DNA of 43,626 nt. Source: Pseudomonadota bacterium. GTDB lineage: Bacteria > Desulfobacterota > S145-22. How positions within the stretch are numbered: position 1 is the first letter of the stretch; each line of letters begins with the position of its first letter. The position numbers were made by a program, and so were the translations under genes. Shown here in pieces: positions 40,526 to 43,626 of this stretch. Where the stretch lies: contig WGDA01000049.1 in NCBI GenBank assembly GCA_015493505.1, positions 1 through 43,626 of the forward strand. Reading direction: 5' to 3'. The notes beneath the pieces were generated by a model that was given only the letters and a program-made list of their open reading frames with translations, was not told the origin of the DNA and made no database searches.

Positions 40526-40738
40526 ATGGAACGTGATCTTATTTGTTACTGTTTCGGATACACAGCCCGGGATATTATTAATGACCTGCGGGCACACGGA
40601 CGATCCACGATTTTCGAAACGATTGCCGCAGAGAAACGCGCGGGTAAATGCCACTGCGCGGATGTCAACCCCAAGGGAGGGTGATGCCTGCCGGATGTCC
40701 ACCGTGTTGTGGAACAGGCAAGACATTCCCTCTCTTAA
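40526..40738 (+). CDS. Selenocysteine-containing [2Fe-2S] CopZ/BFD-like protein (TGA at codon 53)
   Basis: The frame starts at ATG 40526 with AAGGA six bases upstream and reads through one TGA (40682-40684) to TAA 40738, giving 70 residues. The N-terminal CYCFGYTARDIINDL, AHGRST and GKCHCADVNPKG are typical of small [2Fe-2S] proteins related to the CopZ N-terminal domain and BFD. Family members continue NPKGx-C-CLGDV; here the sequence is NPKGG-TGA-CLPDVHRVVEQA, so the TGA falls exactly on a cluster Cys and homology continues after it. A SECIS-like hairpin starts directly after the TGA. Selenocysteine is therefore the likely reading. From memory, unverified, Cys and Sec versions of this family both exist. 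Probable roles are electron transfer or metal delivery. An alternative is a truncated 52-residue protein. The ORF track misses this gene. Confidence 0.8.
40685..40720 (+). promoter_or_regulatory. Bacterial SECIS element
   Basis: Directly after the TGA, TGCCTG pairs with CAGGCA, and inside it TCCAC pairs with GTGGA around the six-base loop CGTGTT. The loop begins 18 nt after the TGA and has G as its second base, both within the bacterial SECIS pattern used by SelB. A seven-base/one-base internal loop separates the stems. Confidence 0.72.
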
Positions 40739-40775
40739 CGTTCCGGCTTCCCCGAAGACTTACGAGAAGCAGCGG

Positions 40776-40794
40776 CCTTGTCTTTTTGACAAGG
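40776..40794. terminator. Hairpin between the convergent selenoprotein gene and wrbA
   Basis: CCTTGTC-ttttt-GACAAGG is a perfect 7 bp stem placed 37 bp after the selenoprotein stop and three bases before the wrbA stop, where a bidirectional stop would be expected. It lacks a clear T-tail. Confidence 0.4.
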
Positions 40795-40796
40795 TC

Positions 40797-41408
40797 TCAG
40801 GCGGTGAGTTTTTTCGCGATGGTTGCCACGTGTTTCCCCAGAAACCGCGCGCCGTCAAGCTCATTCGCGCTGGGAAAGCGGCTGCCGTCTCCGCCCGCGA
40901 TCGTGGACGCCCCGTAGGGAGAGCCGCCGGTAATCTCTCCGGAGGCCATCTGCCCCTTGAAGGTGTAGGGAAGGCCGACGATAATCATCCCGTGATGCAG
41001 CAGGGTGATGTGAAACGAGAGAAGCGTGGACTCCTGGCCCCCGTGCTGGGTGTTCGAGGACGTGAAGACGCTTCCCACCTTTCCCACCAGGGCGCCCCGC
41101 GCCCACAACTGGCCCGTGGCGTCGAGAAACTGCCGCATCTGCCCGCACATGTTCCCGAAGCGCGTAGGTGTTCCGAAGATGATGGCGTCCGCCTCTTCCA
41201 GCTCCTCCACCCGGCAAACCGGGATGCCGGCCTGCCTTGCCTGGGCGTCCAGGGCCCCCATCTTTTCGAGGACCTCCCCCGGCAGGGTTTCCGGAACCCG
41301 CCGGAGAGCCACCTCGGCGCCCTCCACCGACGCCGCGCCTTCCGCCACGGCTTTAGCCAGCGCGTGGACGTGCCCGTACAGAGAGTAATAGACGATAAGA
41401 ACCTTCAT
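40797..41408 (-). CDS. wrbA: NAD(P)H:quinone oxidoreductase WrbA
   Basis: 203 residues, flavodoxin fold. [20 protein letters not shown] binds FMN phosphate; [19 protein letters not shown] and [16 protein letters not shown] with GLPYTF are WrbA signatures. It reduces quinones by two electrons in the cytosol, protecting from oxidative damage. AAAGGAGG precedes ATG 41408, 37 bp downstream of the FMN hydroxyacid dehydrogenase gene, with which it probably forms one operon. Confidence 0.95.
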   Translation of the reverse strand: MKVLIVYYSLYGHVHALAKAVAEGAASVEGAEVALRRVPETLPGEVLEKMGALDAQARQAGIPVCRVEELEEADAIIFGTPTRFGNMCGQMRQFLDATGQLWARGALVGKVGSVFTSSNTQHGGQESTLLSFHITLLHHGMIIVGLPYTFKGQMASGEITGGSPYGASTIAGGDGSRFPSANELDGARFLGKHVATIAKKLTA

Positions 41409-41445
41409 ATTTGCCTCCTTTGATGGGTTGAACAGGGTCCGCCGA

Positions 41446-42411
41446 TTATTTTGTTTCCCCTATCAGGATGTCTCTGGTTACGTTTCGGACATCCCGGATG
41501 CCCAGCATGCCCATCGTTCTTTTCATCTCACCGGTGATGGACAGGATGACGTCCCTTACCCCTTCCTGCCCGTTCGCGGCGAGGCCATAGAGGATGGGCC
41601 GTCCCAGCCCGATCAGCGTGACCCCATACGCCAGGCCCTTCAGGACATCGCTGCCGCGCCTGAACCCTCCGTCCGCCATGATGACGATTTTTCCTCCGAC
41701 CTCTTCCACGATTTCGTCCAGGACCTGGAGAGGGTGGGGAAGGTAATCAAGGGTGTGGGCGCCGTGGTTGGACACAATAATTCCATCCGCGCCGACTTCG
41801 AGGGCCTTGGCGGCATCCTCCCGGCTGAGGATTCCCTTGAGGATGAGCGGCTTCTGAACCACCTTGCGAATTTCTTTCAACTCCGCCGTGGTCAGGGGGG
41901 CGCAGTTGAAAACCATCTGCTTGTCCAGGATCTTGGTCCCCATTCCGGAATCCACCTCCACACCGACCCAGTCCACACCGGCCTCCTGGATCTCCCTTAG
42001 GGCCTCAAGCATCTTTTCGCGATCCTTCAGGGGTTTGACATTCGCCGCCAGGGGCACGCCCGTTTCCTTGAGCGCCTTCAGGTTATTCGGAATGGGTGAC
42101 CCGGTCCACATCATGCTGCCCGCCTCTTTCAGCCCCCGGGCGACCTTGAACAGTCCCTCTTCCGTGATGGCCGTGATCGGCGTGGTCATGGCTGACATAA
42201 TCACCGGCGTGCCGAGGGTTACGCCAAGGACATCCAGAGTGGTATCGGGCTCCGGGTCGGCGTCGATGGCCCTCTGCCTGAAGGTATAGCGGTCAAAGAT
42301 TTGCCGGTTGTTGCGCAGGACGAATTCAGTCTCGACCCCTTTCAGAAAAACGCCATAGTCTTTTTCCAGCATGGCGTTCTTTCCCTTTTCATACATTTCG
42401 CTCAAGTTCAT
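41446..42411 (-). CDS. FMN-dependent alpha-hydroxyacid dehydrogenase/oxidase family protein
   Basis: 321 residues, TIM barrel of the lactate-oxidase / glycolate-oxidase family. [43 protein letters not shown] and [19 protein letters not shown] bind FMN. The catalytic His of NHG is present, but the usual NHGGRQLD reads NHGAHTLDY, so the Arg that holds the substrate carboxylate is missing and the substrate may not be a simple 2-hydroxyacid. CAGGAGG lies before ATG 42411. Downstream of a LUD protein and upstream of wrbA, which suggests a small flavin-based redox operon. Confidence 0.85.
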   Translation of the reverse strand: MNLSEMYEKGKNAMLEKDYGVFLKGVETEFVLRNNRQIFDRYTFRQRAIDADPEPDTTLDVLGVTLGTPVIMSAMTTPITAITEEGLFKVARGLKEAGSMMWTGSPIPNNLKALKETGVPLAANVKPLKDREKMLEALREIQEAGVDWVGVEVDSGMGTKILDKQMVFNCAPLTTAELKEIRKVVQKPLILKGILSREDAAKALEVGADGIIVSNHGAHTLDYLPHPLQVLDEIVEEVGGKIVIMADGGFRRGSDVLKGLAYGVTLIGLGRPILYGLAANGQEGVRDVILSITGEMKRTMGMLGIRDVRNVTRDILIGETK

Positions 42412-42438
42412 GGTTTCCTCCTGAAAATTATGGTTGTT

Positions 42439-43083
42439 TTAATATCCGAGGTTCTGGCCGACCAGTATTACGTGGATACGGCCTTCAATCATGTGGCCCT
42501 CGATAATGCTCCACATATTGCAGATGCGTTGGGGGGATCTGCAATCCGAGCAGAGGCCGGTCTTAACACAGGGGGTCTTTAGATTCAGCCGGATGGCATT
42601 GACCGGGCCGGCGTAGTGTTTGACCCTCTCCGTGGCGGATTCGAGGCTGTGGACGACCTTGTTCATGCCGACCACCAGGATGACTTTCCGGGGACCGAAT
42701 ATCATGGCCGCGACCCGGTTACCCATGCCATCCAGGTTTACGAGCCTGCCGTCCAAGGTAATGGCGTTGCTACTTGCGATCATCACGTCCGCCAGAAACC
42801 CTCTACGCCTGCGTTCAAATCCCTCTTCGGCTGAGATCCCAGGCTCGTAGGGGTCAATGAGCGTGACCTCTGGAAGGTTGGAAATATTCTCCCATAGGTT
42901 CATACCTACCGTGGTCATCGAACCGCAACGAAAGACGCTGGCGCCCTTCGGGATCATGGAGAGGATTTCTTCTCTGGCCTGTTCGGCGGAAGGCGCGTAA
43001 CTTCCCTCCATTCGGCGCTTCTCGAGGTTTCTGATAATCTCTTTCGCGATTTCTTCATTCCATTTCATCTGGTTCGGGTCCAT
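42439..43083 (-). CDS. LUD-domain protein (lactate-utilization LutC/YkgG-like)
   Basis: 214 residues. The DUF162/LUD fold is seen in SVFRCGSMTTVGMNLWENI, ADVMIASSNAITLDGRLVNLDGMGNRVA and VILVVGMNKVVHSLESATERV. A C-terminal Cys set (CVKTGLCSDCRSPQRICN) marks the subfamily found singly in anaerobes and may bind a metal or Fe-S cluster. Related proteins work in lactate oxidation with LutA and LutB, which are not here; the following FMN enzyme may supply the redox step. AAAGGAGG precedes ATG 43083. The 90 bp upstream are AT-rich and hold no clear promoter. Confidence 0.87.
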   Translation of the reverse strand: MDPNQMKWNEEIAKEIIRNLEKRRMEGSYAPSAEQAREEILSMIPKGASVFRCGSMTTVGMNLWENISNLPEVTLIDPYEPGISAEEGFERRRRGFLADVMIASSNAITLDGRLVNLDGMGNRVAAMIFGPRKVILVVGMNKVVHSLESATERVKHYAGPVNAIRLNLKTPCVKTGLCSDCRSPQRICNMWSIIEGHMIEGRIHVILVGQNLGY

Positions 43084-43173
43084 TTTTTGCCTCCTTTTTT
43101 TAGAATAGGTTTTTTTCGAGTTCCACTTTACAACTCCGCCTATGTACTACGGTTCTCACGGGAGCGCCATGCA

Positions 43174-43626
43174 TCAGAAATCGATATCGATCCGTAGCGA
43201 GTCAAGGAATTTGTTGAAAGCTGTAAAGATCTCCATGACGCCAAGGGCCTCTATGATTTCCGCGTCTGATGCGCCGGCGTCACGGACAGACTGAAATTCA
43301 GAATCAGTGATGTCCAAAGGCGCTTTGCTGGCCTTGCGGGAAAATTCGATGAGTGCCTTTTCCTTGGTGTCGAAATCACTGTCTCCGATATCCAGTTTTA
43401 TTTTTCTGATTTCTTCATCTGTAACCCCGATGGATTTCAACGCTGCTGAGTGGGCGTCCACGCAGTATTTGCAACTGTTGGCGACTCGCTGCGCTCGTCG
43501 CCAACGTGAACGAGAGCTGAGCTGACGCTCCCGCTCTTTGTTGGCTTTGATAATGGGAGAACTTTTAGTAGAATAGGAAAAAGAGAAATAATTCGTTGGC
43601 TCGAGCGCTGATTCGCGATCGCCAAC
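43174..43626 (-). CDS. AhpD-like (carboxymuconolactone decarboxylase family) protein, 5' end outside or altered
   Basis: The track starts at an internal GTG (43461), but the frame is open upstream to the window end and includes the redox pair SCKYCVDAH, the active CxxC...H of AhpD-type alkylhydroperoxidases, so the true start lies further up. The C-terminal part (DFDTKEKALIEFSRKASK, GASDAEIIEALGVMEIFTAFNKFLDSL) is normal. Just before CKYC, residues RWRRAQRVAN are encoded exactly by a 29 bp palindromic element; relatives have a hydrophobic helix (for example ELIALAVS) here. The gene may have taken up a palindromic repeat in frame and could be damaged. A second palindrome lies at the window edge. 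Confidence 0.7.
   Translation of the reverse strand, partial: VGDRESALEPTNYFSFSYSTKSSPIIKANKERERQLSSRSRWRRAQRVANSCKYCVDAHSAALKSIGVTDEEIRKIKLDIGDSDFDTKEKALIEFSRKASKAPLDITDSEFQSVRDAGASDAEIIEALGVMEIFTAFNKFLDSLRIDIDF
43477..43505. repeat. Palindromic element, copy 1 (inside the AhpD-like gene)
   Basis: GTTGGCGAC and GTCGCCAAC form a perfect 9 bp inverted repeat around 11 bases (tcgctgcgctc), itself partly self-complementary. Confidence 0.6.
43595..43626. repeat. Palindromic element, copy 2 (window edge)
   Basis: GTTGGC...GCCAAC enclose 20 bases with TCG/CGA pairing near the arms. Same outer arms and similar length as copy 1, about 90 bp apart. It may continue beyond the window. Confidence 0.45.

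Noticed and set aside
43437-43625. 62-codon minus-strand ORF at the window end as a separate gene
   Set aside because: It runs in another frame over the AhpD-like gene and palindromes and has no recognisable domain.

Overview
The window looks like chromosomal DNA of a motile, strictly anaerobic, Gram-negative bacterium, most probably a Desulfobacterota member of the syntrophic or aromatic-degrading type. This lineage is inferred from gene content: a reductive-dehalogenase-like Fe-S protein, an ADP-forming CoA ligase subunit, an acyl-CoA carboxyltransferase, a 3-hydroxyacyl-CoA dehydrogenase, LUD-domain and FMN-dependent hydroxyacid enzymes, many-PAS hybrid histidine kinases, a flagellar cluster with P and L rings plus csrA-fliW, and a probable selenoprotein. 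No rRNA, tRNA, CRISPR array or intact insertion sequence was seen.

Layout. 1-2015: 3' part of a reductive-dehalogenase-like gene and an FCD-type GntR regulator. 2073-3509 (-): cardiolipin synthase. 3909-6962: five-PAS hybrid histidine kinase, ending in a tandem palindromic element. 7133-9333 (-): alpha/beta hydrolase with a Cys at the nucleophile position, overlapping a CoA-ligase (ADP-forming) alpha-type subunit. 9595-12997 (+): rarD-like transporter, murJ and an MBL-fold hydrolase. 13077-18240 (-): a second PAS hybrid kinase and an ODP(MBL)-GGDEF gene split by a single-base frameshift. 18577-20338: an operator-like promoter, a 47-codon ORF and a carboxyltransferase. 20414-21877 (-): DUF1850-like protein and hydroxyacyl-CoA dehydrogenase. 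22046-23271: M48 peptidase and a convergent hypothetical.

23363-36867 is one long flagellar cluster on the + strand: two conserved unknowns, fliK-like, fhlB, flgF, flgG, flgA, flgH, flgI, flgJ, flgM, flgN, flgK, flgL, csrA, fliW. Its promoters fit a hierarchy. A perfect sigma-54 site precedes flgF, and good sigma-28 sites precede the first gene and flgM-flgN-flgK-flgL. Thus rod and ring genes appear to be middle genes and hook-filament junction genes late ones, with FlgM as anti-sigma-28 and CsrA-FliW as the post-transcriptional switch.

36999-39422 (-): a class III aminotransferase and a saccharopine-dehydrogenase-like enzyme behind a structured leader. 39910-40738 (+): a Spy/ZraP-like periplasmic protein, then a 70-residue [2Fe-2S] (CopZ/BFD-like) protein whose in-frame TGA aligns with a family Cys and is followed by a SECIS-like hairpin. 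The ORF track misses this gene. 40797-43626 (-): WrbA, FMN hydroxyacid dehydrogenase, LUD protein and an AhpD-like gene carrying a palindromic insert.

The points most worth following are the selenoprotein with its SECIS, the frameshifted ODP-GGDEF sensor, the palindromic operator at 18577, the shared modules in FlgK and FlgL, and the palindromic elements at 6941 and 43477.
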